In this document: piece after piece, positions 56,911 to 64,000 of the stretch
Position numbering within the stretch: the first letter of the stretch is position 1
Layout: the number at the start of each line of letters is the position of its first letter
Assembly: GCF_018604545.1 (NCBI RefSeq)
Contig: NZ_CP075896.1
Coordinates: 620,001 to 684,000, forward strand
From: Streptomyces koelreuteriae
Lineage (GTDB): Bacteria; Actinomycetota; Actinomycetes; Streptomycetales; Streptomycetaceae
Length of the DNA stretch: 64,000 nt
Direction: 5' to 3'
Translations under genes and position numbers: made by a program
Notes under the pieces: model-generated
What the model was told of the DNA's origin: nothing
What the model saw: the letters and a program-made list of their open reading frames with translations, nothing else
Database searches by the model: none

Positions 56911-58224
56911 ATGTCCGATTCCCCTAGTGCATCGGCGAGTGGCTGTACCGAGCCACCCACCGCACTGTCCGCCGCAGACGTCGAGGCCTTGGTGCGCGGC
57001 ATCTGCTTCAAGACCGGCCCGCCACGCCGCCTCGGGGTCGAGGTGGAATGGCTCGTCCACGAGCTGCGCGCACCGCAGCTCCCCGTCACACCCGAACGAC
57101 TCGAAGCGGCCTACGCCGCAGTGCGGAACCTGCCTCTGAGGTCGGCGCTCACCGTGGAGCCCGGCGGCCAGCTGGAGCTGAGCTCGCCCCCCGCCGACTC
57201 GCTGACGGAGTGCATCGGTACAGTCTCCGCCGACCTCGACGCCGTCCGCACGGTCCTGCGCGAGGAGGACCTCGCCCTCGTCGGCCTCGGCCACGATCCC
57301 TGGCACGAACCCCGCCGGTTCCTGCGCGAACCGCGCTACGACGCCATGGAGCGCTGCCTGGACCGCACGGGCCCCTCCGGCCGCGCCATGATGTGCACCT
57401 CCGCCTCCGTACAGGTGTGCCTCGACGCCGGTCATGAGGAGCCCGGCCCGCTCGGCCTGGTGCGGCGCTGGTGGCTGGCCCATCATCTGGGCCCGGTCCT
57501 GGTGGCCGCGTTCGCCAGTTCCCCGCTCGCCGTTCACCGGCCGACCGGCTGGATGTCCACCCGGCAGCTGCTGTGGACGCGGATCGGCGCCGGCCGGGCG
57601 GGAGCACCGCCGCTGGACACCGACCCGCGCGGCGCCTGGGCCCGGCATGTGCTGGACTCCCCCGTGATGTGCGTCCGGCAGAACGGCGGGCCCTGGGACG
57701 TCCCCGAGGGGCTCACCTTCCGGGAGTGGATCCGGACGGGGGTGCCGAGACCGCCCACGCGTGAGGACCTCGACTACCACGTCACGACGCTGTTCCCGCC
57801 GGTCAGGCCGCGCGGCCACCTGGAACTGCGCATGATCGACGCGCAGCCGGGGGACGACGGCTGGATCGTGCCGCTCGCCGTGACCGCGGCGCTGTTCGAC
57901 GACCCGGAGGCCGCGGAGACCGCCTACCGGGCCGTGAAGCCGCTGGCCGAGCGGACGCTGGGACTGCCCGCGCCGCACAACCCGCTGTGGCTCGACGCGG
58001 CCCGCAGCGGGCTGGCCGACGCCGAACTGCGCGAGGTGGCCGTCACGTGCTTCACGACCGCGCTGGACGCCCTGCCCCGGCTCGGCGCCGCGCCCGAGGT
58101 CATGGAGGCCGTCTCGGCCCATCTGGACCGCTATGTCGTCCGGGGCCGCTGCCCCGCCGACGACCTGCTCGACCGACAGCGCGCCACCGACGGTCGCGCC
58201 CACGGGAAGGACTTCCGCCCATGA
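56911..58224 (+). CDS. egtA: Glutamate-cysteine ligase EgtA of ergothioneine synthesis
   Basis: 437-aa ATP-dependent ligase that forms gamma-glutamylcysteine, the sulfur donor for ergothioneine. Family features: RLGVEVEWLVHELRAPQLPV near the N-terminus, EPGGQLELSSPPADSL (substrate and metal residues), MMCTSASVQVCLDAGHE and HLELRMIDAQPGDDGWIVPL. AGGAGG eight bases before ATG 56911 sets the start; the open frame upstream is not used. The stop overlaps egtB by four bases, starting the egtABCD operon. Confidence 0.95.
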   Translation: MSDSPSASASGCTEPPTALSAADVEALVRGICFKTGPPRRLGVEVEWLVHELRAPQLPVTPERLEAAYAAVRNLPLRSALTVEPGGQLELSSPPADSLTECIGTVSADLDAVRTVLREEDLALVGLGHDPWHEPRRFLREPRYDAMERCLDRTGPSGRAMMCTSASVQVCLDAGHEEPGPLGLVRRWWLAHHLGPVLVAAFASSPLAVHRPTGWMSTRQLLWTRIGAGRAGAPPLDTDPRGAWARHVLDSPVMCVRQNGGPWDVPEGLTFREWIRTGVPRPPTREDLDYHVTTLFPPVRPRGHLELRMIDAQPGDDGWIVPLAVTAALFDDPEAAETAYRAVKPLAERTLGLPAPHNPLWLDAARSGLADAELREVAVTCFTTALDALPRLGAAPEVMEAVSAHLDRYVVRGRCPADDLLDRQRATDGRAHGKDFRP

Positions 58225-59558
58225 CCGACACCGATCCCGCCGTCGACATCGACACCGTCGACCCCGAGATGCTCCGCGAGCGCGCGGTCGCCTCGCTGGT
58301 GGTCGCCCGCGAGCGCACCACGCTGCTGACGAGCTGTGTCGAGGAGCCCGACCTGACCGCGCAGCACTCGCCGCTGATGTCGCCGCTGGTGTGGGACCTG
58401 GCGCACATCGGCAACCAGGAGGAGCAGTGGCTGCTGCGGGCCGTCGCCGGGCAGGACGCGATACGCCCCGAGATAGACAGCCTCTACGACGCCTTCGAGC
58501 ACCCGCGGGCCGAGCGGCCGAAGCTGCCCCTGCTGTCGCCCGGGGAGGCGCGCACCTACGCGGCCGACGTCCGGGGCCGGGCCCTGGACGTGCTGGAGGG
58601 GGCCGCGTTCCACGGGACGCGGCTGACGGAGGCCGGGTTCGCCTTCGGGATGATCGCGCAGCACGAACAGCAGCACGACGAGACCATGCTGATCACACAT
58701 CAGCTGCGCAGGGGCCCGCAGGCCCTGACCGCGCCCGACCCGGAGCCGGCGCCACTGTTCACCGGCCCGTCCGAAGTCCTGGTCCCGGGCGGCCCGTTCA
58801 CGATGGGCACCTCCGGCGAGCCGTGGGCCCTGGACAACGAACGCCCGGCGCACCGGCGCGAGGTCGCGCCGTTCCACATCGACACCACGCCGGTGACGAA
58901 CGGCGCGTACCAGGCGTTCATCGAGGACGGCGGCTACGACGACCAGCGCTGGTGGACCGCGGACGGCTGGACCCACATCCGCCGGAACTCCATCGCCCAC
59001 CCGCTGTACTGGCGGCGGGACGGCAGGCAGTGGCTGCGCCGGCGCTTCGGCCTCACCGAGGTCGTACCGCGCGACGAGCCGGTGCTGCACGTGTGCTGGT
59101 ACGAGGCCGACGCCTACGCCCGCTGGGCCGGACGCCGGCTGCCCACAGAGGCCGAGTGGGAGAAGGCGGCCCGGTACGACCCGGCCGGTGACCGTTCCAT
59201 GCGCTACCCGTGGGGCGACGCCGACCCGGGGCCCGAGCACGCCAACCTCGGGCAGCGGCATCTGCGTCCGGCACCGGCCGGGAGCTATCCGGCCGGCGAG
59301 TCCCCGCTCGGCGTACGGCAGTTGATCGGCGATGTGTGGGAGTGGACGTCGAGCGAGTTCCTGCCCTACCCGGGGTTCAAGGCGTTCCCGTACAAGGAGT
59401 ACTCGGAGGTCTTCTTCGGGTCCGGCTACAAGGTGCTGCGCGGCGGTGCCTTCGCGGTGGACGCGGTGGCCTGCCGGGGCACGTTCCGCAACTGGGACCA
59501 TCCGATCCGGCGGCAGATCTTCTCCGGGTTCCGCACGGCCCGCTCGGAGGAGGTCTGA
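58221..59558 (+). CDS. egtB: Iron-dependent sulfoxide synthase EgtB
   Basis: 445-aa non-haem iron enzyme that joins gamma-glutamylcysteine to hercynine with oxygen. The N-terminal DinB-like part supplies iron ligands: DLAHIGNQEEQWLLR and the HEQQHDETM motif near residues 147-155. The C-terminal formylglycine-generating-like domain begins VPGGPFTMGTSGEPWALDNE and has LPTEAEWEKAARYDP and IGDVWEWTSSEFLPYPGF. ATG 58221 overlaps the egtA stop, and its own TGA overlaps the egtC ATG (TGATG). Confidence 0.96.
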   Translation: MTDTDPAVDIDTVDPEMLRERAVASLVVARERTTLLTSCVEEPDLTAQHSPLMSPLVWDLAHIGNQEEQWLLRAVAGQDAIRPEIDSLYDAFEHPRAERPKLPLLSPGEARTYAADVRGRALDVLEGAAFHGTRLTEAGFAFGMIAQHEQQHDETMLITHQLRRGPQALTAPDPEPAPLFTGPSEVLVPGGPFTMGTSGEPWALDNERPAHRREVAPFHIDTTPVTNGAYQAFIEDGGYDDQRWWTADGWTHIRRNSIAHPLYWRRDGRQWLRRRFGLTEVVPRDEPVLHVCWYEADAYARWAGRRLPTEAEWEKAARYDPAGDRSMRYPWGDADPGPEHANLGQRHLRPAPAGSYPAGESPLGVRQLIGDVWEWTSSEFLPYPGFKAFPYKEYSEVFFGSGYKVLRGGAFAVDAVACRGTFRNWDHPIRRQIFSGFRTARSEEV

Positions 59559-60349
59559 TGTGCCGCCATGTGGCGTACGTGGGGCCGCGTGAGCCGCTCG
59601 GGCGGCTCCTGGTGGATCCTTCGCACGGCCTGTACCGGCAGTCCTGGGCGCCCCGGCGGCAGCGGTACGGGACGGTCAACGCCGACGGTTTCGGCGTCGG
59701 CTGGTACGCCGAGGGCGATCCGGTGCCGGCCCGCTACCGCCGGGCCGGGCCGATCTGGGCGGACCTGTCCTTCGCCGATCTCGCCCGGGTGGTGACGACT
59801 AACGCGCTGCTCGCGGCGGTGCGGGACGCGACCCTGTCGGGCGCGGACGCGGAGGCCGCGGCGGCGCCGTTCGCCGCGGGGACCTGGCTGTTCAGCCACA
59901 ACGGCGCGGTCAAGGGCTGGCCCGGTTCGCTCGCGCCGGTGTCCCGGAGCCTGCCGCCCGAGGACCTGCTGTCGCTGGAGGCCCGCAACGACTCGGCGCT
60001 CGTGTGGGCGCTGGTGCTGGCCCGGCTGCGCGGCGGTGACGAGGAGGGCCAGGCGCTGGCCGACACGGTCCTGGAGGTCGCCGCCGCGGCCCCCGGCTCC
60101 CGGCTCAACCTCCTGATGCACAACGGCGACACCATCACCGCGACCGCCTGGGGCGACACCCTCTGGTACCTCACCCGGCCGGGCGGCGGCACGGTCGTGG
60201 CCTCCGAGCCCTACGACGACGATCCGCACTGGCAGGAGGTCCCCGACCGCACCCTCCTCGCGGCGAGCGGCACGGACGTGCTGCTCACCCCGTTGAAGGA
60301 GCCGGCCGACGCCCTCGTCCCCGCATCCCCGAAGGAGCCCCGTACGTGA
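59558..60349 (+). CDS. egtC: Class II glutamine amidotransferase-like hydrolase EgtC
   Basis: 263-aa N-terminal-nucleophile hydrolase. The mature nucleophile is Cys2 in MCRHVAYVGPREPLG, exposed after Met removal. VNADGFGVGWYAEGDPVPAR and FSHNGAVKGWPG are typical of the family. It removes the glutamate from the gamma-glutamyl sulfoxide intermediate made by EgtB. It is coupled to egtB by TGATG and to egtD by GTGA. Confidence 0.95.
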   Translation: MCRHVAYVGPREPLGRLLVDPSHGLYRQSWAPRRQRYGTVNADGFGVGWYAEGDPVPARYRRAGPIWADLSFADLARVVTTNALLAAVRDATLSGADAEAAAAPFAAGTWLFSHNGAVKGWPGSLAPVSRSLPPEDLLSLEARNDSALVWALVLARLRGGDEEGQALADTVLEVAAAAPGSRLNLLMHNGDTITATAWGDTLWYLTRPGGGTVVASEPYDDDPHWQEVPDRTLLAASGTDVLLTPLKEPADALVPASPKEPRT

Positions 60350-61308
60350 GCCCGTTCCGCCTCACCCGCCATCTGCCCGAGGACGCCACGGACGCCGCGC
60401 TGCGCGCCGATGTCCACCGGGGCCTGACCGGCACCCCCAAGACACTGCCGCCGAAGTGGTTCTACGACGCGCACGGCAGCGACCTGTTCGAGAAGATCAC
60501 CGAACTGCCCGAGTACTACCCGACGCGCGCCGAGCGGGAGATCCTGCTCGCGCGCTCCGGCGACATCGCCGCGGCGACCCGGGCCCGCACCCTGGTAGAG
60601 CTCGGCTCCGGTTCCTCCGAGAAGACGCGGCATCTGCTCGACGCCCTCACGGAGCTGCACACCTACGTCCCCGTCGACGTCAGCGGCAGCGCCCTCACCC
60701 AGGCCGGGCAGGCGCTCGCCGCCGAGCGGCCGGGGCTCGACGTGCACGCGCTGATCGCCGACTTCACGGCGGAGCTGACGCTGCCGGACACGCCGGGGCC
60801 GCGGCTGGTGGCGTTCCTCGGCGGCACGATCGGCAATCTGCTGCCCGCCGAGCGTGCCGCGTTCCTGGCCACCGTGCGTAGCATGCTCGCCCCGGGCGAC
60901 GCCCTGCTGATGGGCACGGACCTGGTCAAGGACGAGGAGGTACTGGTCCGGGCGTACGACGACGCGGCCGGGGTGACGGCCGCGTTCAACAAGAACGTGC
61001 TGACCGTGATCAACCGTGAGCTCGGCGGCGATTTCGAGCCCGTCGCCTTCGACCATGTGGCCGTCTGGGACGCCGAGCACGAGTGGATCGAGATGCGGCT
61101 GCGCTCCCGTACGGCGCAGACGGTCAAGGTGCCGGCCCTCGACCTCGCCGTCGACTTCGCGGCGGGCGAGGAGCTGCGCACCGAGGTGTCGGCGAAGTTC
61201 CGGCAGGAGGGTGTGCGGAGCGAACTGTCGGCGGCGGGGCTGGACCTGGCGCACTGGTGGACGGACGGCGCGGGCCGGTTCGCGCTGTCGCTGAGCGTGG
61301 CGCGCTGA
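60346..61308 (+). CDS. egtD: Histidine N-alpha-methyltransferase EgtD
   Basis: 320-aa SAM-dependent enzyme that trimethylates histidine to hercynine, the first committed step. KWFYDAHGSDLFEKITELPE, YYPTRAEREIL, VELGSGSSEKTRHLLDAL (SAM site), VAFLGGTIGNLLPAERAAFL and TDLVKDEEVLVRAYDD are EgtD signatures. The start is GTG 60346 overlapping the egtC stop. The last enzyme, EgtE (C-S lyase), is not encoded in the window, as is common in Streptomyces, where it or a substitute lies elsewhere. Confidence 0.96.
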   Translation: MSPFRLTRHLPEDATDAALRADVHRGLTGTPKTLPPKWFYDAHGSDLFEKITELPEYYPTRAEREILLARSGDIAAATRARTLVELGSGSSEKTRHLLDALTELHTYVPVDVSGSALTQAGQALAAERPGLDVHALIADFTAELTLPDTPGPRLVAFLGGTIGNLLPAERAAFLATVRSMLAPGDALLMGTDLVKDEEVLVRAYDDAAGVTAAFNKNVLTVINRELGGDFEPVAFDHVAVWDAEHEWIEMRLRSRTAQTVKVPALDLAVDFAAGEELRTEVSAKFRQEGVRSELSAAGLDLAHWWTDGAGRFALSLSVAR

Positions 61309-61417
61309 CCTCCCTCGAGCCCCGGGACGGCGGCGGAGCGGGCGGCGACGTCTCGCGCTTCGCCGCCGTGTGGGGCACGGTGGAGTGACTGGAATGCAGC
61401 AGAAGAGGAGCAGCGGC

Positions 61418-61633
61418 ATGTCGAACCACACCTACCGGGTCACGGAGATCGTCGGGACCTCGCCCGAGGGCGTCGACGCGGCCATCCGCAACGGCATCGG
61501 CCGGGCCTCGCAGACGCTGCGCAACCTGGACTGGTTCGAGGTGACCCAGGTGCGCGGCCAGCTCGAGGACGGGCAGATCGCGCACTGGCAGGTGGGGCTC
61601 AAGGTGGGCTTCCGGCTGGAGGAGGGCGAGTAG
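61418..61633 (+). CDS. Dodecin
   Basis: 71-aa flavin-binding dodecin. MSNHTYRVTEIVGTSPEGVD, then GIGRASQTLRNLDWFEVTQV (the tryptophan that stacks on flavin) and WQVGLKVGFRLEEGE define the family. The protein forms a hollow dodecamer that stores or buffers FMN, FAD or CoA. GAGGAG eight bases before ATG 61418 sets the start, so the 16 residues read further upstream are leader DNA. It lies 109 bases after egtD and may be cotranscribed, fitting a redox-protection theme. Confidence 0.95.
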   Translation: MSNHTYRVTEIVGTSPEGVDAAIRNGIGRASQTLRNLDWFEVTQVRGQLEDGQIAHWQVGLKVGFRLEEGE

Positions 61634-61649
61634 CCGGGAGCGTTCGCGC

Positions 61650-62144
61650 TCAGGTCCGTCCTTCCCGCTCCTGCGCTTCCTTCAGCTCGGCGGACCGGGC
61701 GGCCCAGTCGGCCCGGACGACCGTGAAGCCCGCGCGCCGGGCGTCCTCGCAGACCAGTTCGTCGTCGTCCACGAGGACGCGGACCTCACGCGTGCGGGCG
61801 AGCCGGCGCAGGATCTCCAGCTTGGTGACCCGGGCGGGCCTGCGGTCGCCGTTCGGCCGCATGTGGACGCGTCCTTCGGGCAGTCCCTGCGCGGCCAGCC
61901 AGTCGAGTGTGTCGCGGCGGCAGCGCTCGGGCCGGCCGGTGAGATACACGATCTCGCACTCCCGCTCGCTCTCCTGAACCAGCGCGATGCCTTCCGGGAG
62001 CGGCGGGTCCTGCGGCGCCGCCGCGAAGAACCCGTCCCAGTCCCGCGGCCTGCGCTCCAGGAACTTCTGCCGATGCGCGGTGTCGGCGAGGGTGTTGTCC
62101 AGGTCGAACACGGCCAGCGGCGCCTTGCTGCGATCATCACTCAC
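61650..62144 (-). CDS. HAD-family phosphatase (polynucleotide 3'-phosphatase-like)
   Basis: 164-aa HAD hydrolase. Motif I is VFDLDNTLAD with D14 and D16, motif II is IVYLTGRPERCR, a lysine in ARVTKLEILRR serves as motif III, and VRVLVDDDELVCEDARR is motif IV. The lack of a cap domain and the DTLDWLAAQGLP region resemble the phosphatase part of bacterial Pnkp-type enzymes, which act on large substrates such as nucleic-acid ends. The start is GTG 62144. It is convergent with dodecin. Confidence 0.9.
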   Translation of the reverse strand: MSDDRSKAPLAVFDLDNTLADTAHRQKFLERRPRDWDGFFAAAPQDPPLPEGIALVQESERECEIVYLTGRPERCRRDTLDWLAAQGLPEGRVHMRPNGDRRPARVTKLEILRRLARTREVRVLVDDDELVCEDARRAGFTVVRADWAARSAELKEAQEREGRT

Positions 62145-62255
62145 GCTCCCACCCTAGGCCGTGTCCGCCCGGCGCTTCCCGTGTCCGCCCGGCAACCTTC
62201 GCGCGCCGGGCGGCCACTGCTCTGCGACACCCAGCAGGCAGAGGCGGGAGGCCGT

Positions 62256-63467
62256 ATGCGCAACACGAGGATCTGGTCGGCGGCGATGATGACGGGGACG
62301 GCGCTGGCCCTGGTGCTGGGCGGCCCGGCGGGGCCGGCCGTCGCCGCGGGCACGACCCTGGTCGTGGCGCCGAACGGGGACGACTCCGCCCCCGGTACGC
62401 TCGCCCGGCCGCTGAAGACCATCCAGCGGGCGGTGGACCTGGCGAAGCCCGGCGACAGCATCAGTGTGCGCGGCGGGACGTACGCCCTCACGGACAACAT
62501 CACCATCGCCGGGTCGGGGACCGCGTCCCAGCCCATCACCCTCACCGCCCACCCGGGCGAGCGGGTGGTCGTCGACGGCGAGCGACTGCCCGCGAGCCAC
62601 ACCCCGGTCGGCGGCGGCATCCCGCGTGCCGAGCGCGGGGCGGTCCACATGGAGGCGTCGCACTGGCGGATCTCGGATCTGGAGATCGTCAACGGCCCGT
62701 ACGGGGTGTACTGCGACGGCTGCGACGGCAATGTCTTCTCGCGCCTGAGCACGCACGACAACTACGAGTCCGGCTTCCAGCTCCAGGGCGACTCCAGCGA
62801 CAACCAGATTCTGAACCTGGACAGTTACGGCAACCGCGACCCGCGCAAGAACGGGGAGAGCGCCGACGGCCTGGCCGTCAAGGAGGGCTCCGGCACGGGC
62901 AACGTGGTGCGCGGCGCCCGGCTGTGGAACAACGTCGACGACGGCTTCGACGCCTGGGAGTTCGCCTCCCCGGTGACGATCGAGAACACGGTGGCGTACG
63001 GCAACGGATTCAACCGCTGGAACTTCCCCGACTTCGCGGGCGACGGCAACGGCTTCAAGCTCGGCGGCGGCAGCCCGGCCCCTGCGGTGGCCCACACCGT
63101 GCGCGACAGCGTCTCCTTCAAGAACGCGAAGCACGGCCTCACCGACAACGGCAACCCCGGCTCCCTCGCCCTGAGCCGCAACTCCACGTACGGCAACACC
63201 GGTACGGGTTTCGACGCCGACGTCTCGGGCGGAACCGCCCGGCTCACCGGCAACCTCTCCGTCGCGGACCAGCGCGCGGCGGCCGTCGGGGCGAAGACGG
63301 TCGCCGACGGCAACTCCTGGAACATCGGCGGCACATGGAACGCCTCCTCGGTGCTGAGCACCGACCCGGGTCCGCTCACCGGCCCCCGGGCGGCGGACGG
63401 CTCACTGCCGAAGGCGCCGGCGTTCCTCGTCCCCCGCAACGGCACCGCCGTCGGCGCCCGTTTCTGA
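62256..63467 (+). CDS. Secreted PL9-type pectate lyase/parallel beta-helix protein
   Basis: 403-aa exoenzyme with signal peptide (RIWSAAMMTGTALALVLGG, cut after VAA near residue 31). The body is a right-handed parallel beta-helix. GTLARPLKTIQRAVDLAKPGD is the family start. GESADGLAVKEGSGTGNVV carries the probable catalytic lysine and NNVDDGFDAWEF the calcium-binding aspartates, as in PL9 exopolygalacturonate lyases. It would break plant pectin outside the cell. GGGAGG precedes ATG 62256. Together with the GH43-like enzyme it suggests use of plant-wall polysaccharides. Confidence 0.92.
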   Translation: MRNTRIWSAAMMTGTALALVLGGPAGPAVAAGTTLVVAPNGDDSAPGTLARPLKTIQRAVDLAKPGDSISVRGGTYALTDNITIAGSGTASQPITLTAHPGERVVVDGERLPASHTPVGGGIPRAERGAVHMEASHWRISDLEIVNGPYGVYCDGCDGNVFSRLSTHDNYESGFQLQGDSSDNQILNLDSYGNRDPRKNGESADGLAVKEGSGTGNVVRGARLWNNVDDGFDAWEFASPVTIENTVAYGNGFNRWNFPDFAGDGNGFKLGGGSPAPAVAHTVRDSVSFKNAKHGLTDNGNPGSLALSRNSTYGNTGTGFDADVSGGTARLTGNLSVADQRAAAVGAKTVADGNSWNIGGTWNASSVLSTDPGPLTGPRAADGSLPKAPAFLVPRNGTAVGARF

Positions 63468-63769
63468 TCCGGCTCATTTGAGACAGCCTGGCCGGATAAA
63501 TGGTCCGGACTATTCGCCGGGGATGTGAACGAGCGATGACCACAGATCAATTGACCATCACAGTTGATAGCTCAAGCACAGCACTGACATACTCCCCGTG
63601 GCCGTCCCCGCGATTCCGGACTGCGACTTTTCCGGTTTCACGAGCCCCCCCCACAGAGCCCGCACCCCCTCACCGTGTCCGGCGCCCCTCCACCCTGCTC
63701 GAAAGCCGGACGCGACACCTCCCCGACAGGGTCGAGTGCGGGGCACGATGCAGCGAAGAAGGTGCGCCT
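63468..63769. promoter_or_regulatory. Upstream region of the DUF485 gene
   Basis: 302 bases without a gene, AT-richer than the flanking genes. A TTGATA-N18-CATACT promoter-like pair lies at 63564-63593, which would leave a long 5' leader. A C8 run occurs near 63649. AAGAAGG at 63756-63762 is the ribosome-binding site of the next gene. Confidence 0.45.
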
Positions 63770-64000
63770 GTGCCCGAATTCCCACCGAGGCGGGAAGACA
63801 CTCCCACATTTCCGCTTCCGCACATCGAACACACACCGCCGTCTCGTATATCCGACCATCCCGAATTCCTCTCGCTGCGTCGCGCGCAGCGTCGGTTCGG
63901 GATCCGGGCGACGATCCTGTCCGCCGGCGGATTTCTGCTGTATGTACTGCTGTCGAGTTTTGTTCCCGCGGTGATGAATCAGCCGCTGTTCGGCCATCTC
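63770..64000 (+). CDS. DUF485-family membrane protein, truncated by the window edge
   Basis: 77 codons visible from GTG 63770; the gene continues past 64000. After a variable start (PEFPPRREDTPTFPLPHIEH) comes the DUF485 beginning SDHPEFLSLRRAQRRFGIRA, the first membrane helix (TILSAGGFLLYVLLSSFV) and PAVMNQPLFGHL. DUF485 proteins are two-helix partners of ActP/MctC-type sodium:monocarboxylate symporters and are normally followed by that gene, so an acetate- or pyruvate-type permease is expected to the right. Confidence 0.85.
   Translation, partial: MPEFPPRREDTPTFPLPHIEHTPPSRISDHPEFLSLRRAQRRFGIRATILSAGGFLLYVLLSSFVPAVMNQPLFGHL

Noticed and set aside
1..64000. tRNA genes, integrase attachment sites or insertion sequences
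   Set aside because: No cloverleaf-like sequence, transposase or integrase frame, or flanking direct repeats were seen on reading. A tRNAscan or ISfinder run would be decisive.

Overview
The window is high-GC DNA with strongly G/C-biased third codon positions, many GTG starts and frequent ATGA or GTGA stop/start overlaps. The gene content (ergothioneine genes, a spore-associated-protein-like exoprotein, an archease, TTA codons at a biosynthetic locus, many small secreted proteins) points to Streptomyces or a close relative. It is a chromosomal stretch. I see no tRNA, rRNA, CRISPR array, transposase or phage gene.

Layout. 1-3342: a three-gene molybdenum hydroxylase operon (truncated at the left edge) divergent from a TetR regulator across a large perfect inverted repeat. 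3375-18841: housekeeping and accessory genes, namely a LysR regulator, a small zinc ribbon, an HSL-type esterase, a PucR-like regulator with a 12-residue repeat insert, a CaiB-type CoA-transferase, TerC, a phosphoribosyltransferase/hydrolase pair, a coupled GlxA/DJ-1 pair, archease, CapA, a YbhB-type protein, an MFS exporter with paired operator-like dyads, a SUKH-type protein and a VOC protein. 19026-22303: small secreted SH3-like proteins and a beta-lactamase-fold hydrolase with an SH3 tail. Three promoters here share a CCTGACA-NN-TGTCAGG palindrome at nearly constant distance from a TANNNT box. 22318-24746: a Ser/Thr kinase whose outer part looks like a lytic transglycosylase, coupled to an FHA-like protein. 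24837-29297: methyltransferase, zinc-ribbon membrane protein, SapA-like protein, EamA transporter and LysR.

29309-40942 is the most interesting part: twelve tightly packed minus-strand genes forming a probable biosynthetic operon. The first two encode a DhnA-type aldolase and a DHQ-synthase-II-like enzyme, the GriI/GriH pair that makes 3-amino-4-hydroxybenzoate. They are followed by an adenylating ligase, two carrier proteins, a ketosynthase, a short ketosynthase-like chain-length-factor protein without the active cysteine, a second ligase, a small unknown protein, an epimerase-like reductase, a DHA2 exporter and a FabG-type reductase. This suggests an aminohydroxybenzoate-primed, discrete (type II/aryl-polyene-like) polyketide pathway. 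The aldolase has tandem TTA codons at positions 7-8, so it is probably bldA-dependent. The divergent MHS transporter (41304-42650) also carries a TTA codon.

42890-55770: catalase, a phospholipase-D-type cardiolipin synthase, an 11-residue-repeat protein, a reading frame with no canonical start, a quinone oxidoreductase, an old yellow enzyme with a divergent MarR regulator and shared operator boxes, an arabinan-type glycosidase, an amidase, an NfeD-like/flotillin pair and a MazF-like protein. 55777-64000: a PARG-like protein, egtABCD for ergothioneine, dodecin, a HAD phosphatase, a PL9-type pectate lyase and the start of a DUF485 gene cut by the right edge.
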